64,000 nucleotides of DNA, from assembly GCF_036287215.1 (NCBI RefSeq), contig NZ_CP142860.1, forward strand, positions 2,356,001-2,420,000, written 5' to 3'. This DNA is from Caproiciproducens sp. CPB-2. Lineage in GTDB: Bacteria; Bacillota; Clostridia; Oscillospirales; Acutalibacteraceae. Made by a program: the position numbers and the translations under genes. Positions 63,969 through 64,000 of this stretch are shown here, in pieces. Position 1 is the stretch's first letter. Every line of letters starts with the position of its first letter. Under the pieces are notes generated by a model. That model saw nothing but the letters and a program-made list of their open reading frames with translations. It made no database searches and was not told the DNA's origin.

Positions 63969-63986
63969 TATACCCCTATGGGTATA
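63969..63986 (+). promoter_or_regulatory. CsoR-family-like operator
   Basis: TATACCCCTATGGGTATA is a quasi-palindrome placed just after the -10 of the edge promoter. CsoR/CstR-type repressors (copper or persulfide sensing) bind sites of the form ATACCCC...GGGTAT, so the next gene probably belongs to a copper or sulfur stress operon. Confidence 0.6.
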
Positions 63987-64000
63987 AAGGAGGTGGGATT

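Overview
The window looks like a chromosomal segment of a strictly anaerobic, monoderm member of the Clostridia, probably an Oscillospirales/Ruminococcaceae-type organism. This is an inference from several things seen together: strong AGGAGG ribosome binding sites, two [FeFe]-hydrogenase-family proteins, a glycyl radical enzyme, sortase-type surface attachment, ECF-transporter and VanZ-type membrane proteins, and moderately high GC. I found no rRNA, tRNA, CRISPR array or intact insertion sequence. Most genes are housekeeping or accessory metabolism in short operons, usually closed by clear intrinsic terminators.

Layout. 1-4.4 kb: a PTS EIIBC permease and an edge-truncated gene diverge from an intracellular clan-A-type glycosidase, with near-identical AT-rich sites in front of both. 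4.5-5.7 kb: methyltransferase and ECF S component. 6.1-10.7 kb: ECF sigma factor, RsgI-type anti-sigma factor and a large secreted repeat protein. 11.3-13.6 kb: PatB-type lyase and a patch of gene debris. 13.7-17.1 kb: glycyl radical dehydratase without its activase, and a GNAT acetyltransferase. 17.2-23.8 kb: a divergent hydrogenase locus. Leftward it carries a sensory-type hydrogenase with PAS domain, a degenerate SpoIIE-type phosphatase, a nuclease-dead TnpB-like protein and a structured RNA ending in a terminator. Rightward it carries a cysteine-depleted thioredoxin-like ferredoxin, a monomeric [FeFe] hydrogenase and a small Cys protein. 24-26.5 kb: small membrane proteins, PAP2, YkvA, DUF3892. 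27-32.5 kb: a Cys-rich leader peptide, polar amino acid ABC transporter, M20 hydrolase and Fe-S serine-dehydratase-type enzyme. 32.6-38.7 kb: citrate synthase, MarR, RpiR, ABC-F, DtxR/MntR and a CFI-motif protein. 38.8-45 kb: TetR and a MacB-like tripartite exporter with a TolC-family partner. 45.3-46.4 kb: DUF4317. 46.5-54.4 kb: complete kdpFABCDE. 54.7-57.4 kb: ketopantoate-reductase-like protein, coiled-coil protein, MFS. 57.7-61.6 kb: a YibE/F-sortase fusion and a metallophosphoesterase with a matching sorting signal. 61.8-64 kb: PhoH-type ATPase, small protein, an unexplained structured stretch, and a promoter with a CsoR-like operator for a gene beyond the edge.

The most interesting locus is 17.2-23.8 kb. 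An intact TnpB-like gene has lost the RuvC-I aspartate (Ala) and has Glu in place of the RuvC-III aspartate, but keeps its zinc ribbon. It sits as third gene of a sensory hydrogenase operon and is followed by a multi-hairpin RNA overlapping its stop codon. This is the layout expected of a domesticated RNA-guided DNA-binding repressor (TldR-like), here linked to hydrogen metabolism. The second novelty is the YibE/F-sortase B fusion paired with an APLTG-tailed phosphoesterase. Third is a 27-residue peptide with five cysteines in front of an amino acid importer, suggesting attenuation. Four copies of an inverted-repeat element (about 95-150 bp) are scattered over the first 24 kb.
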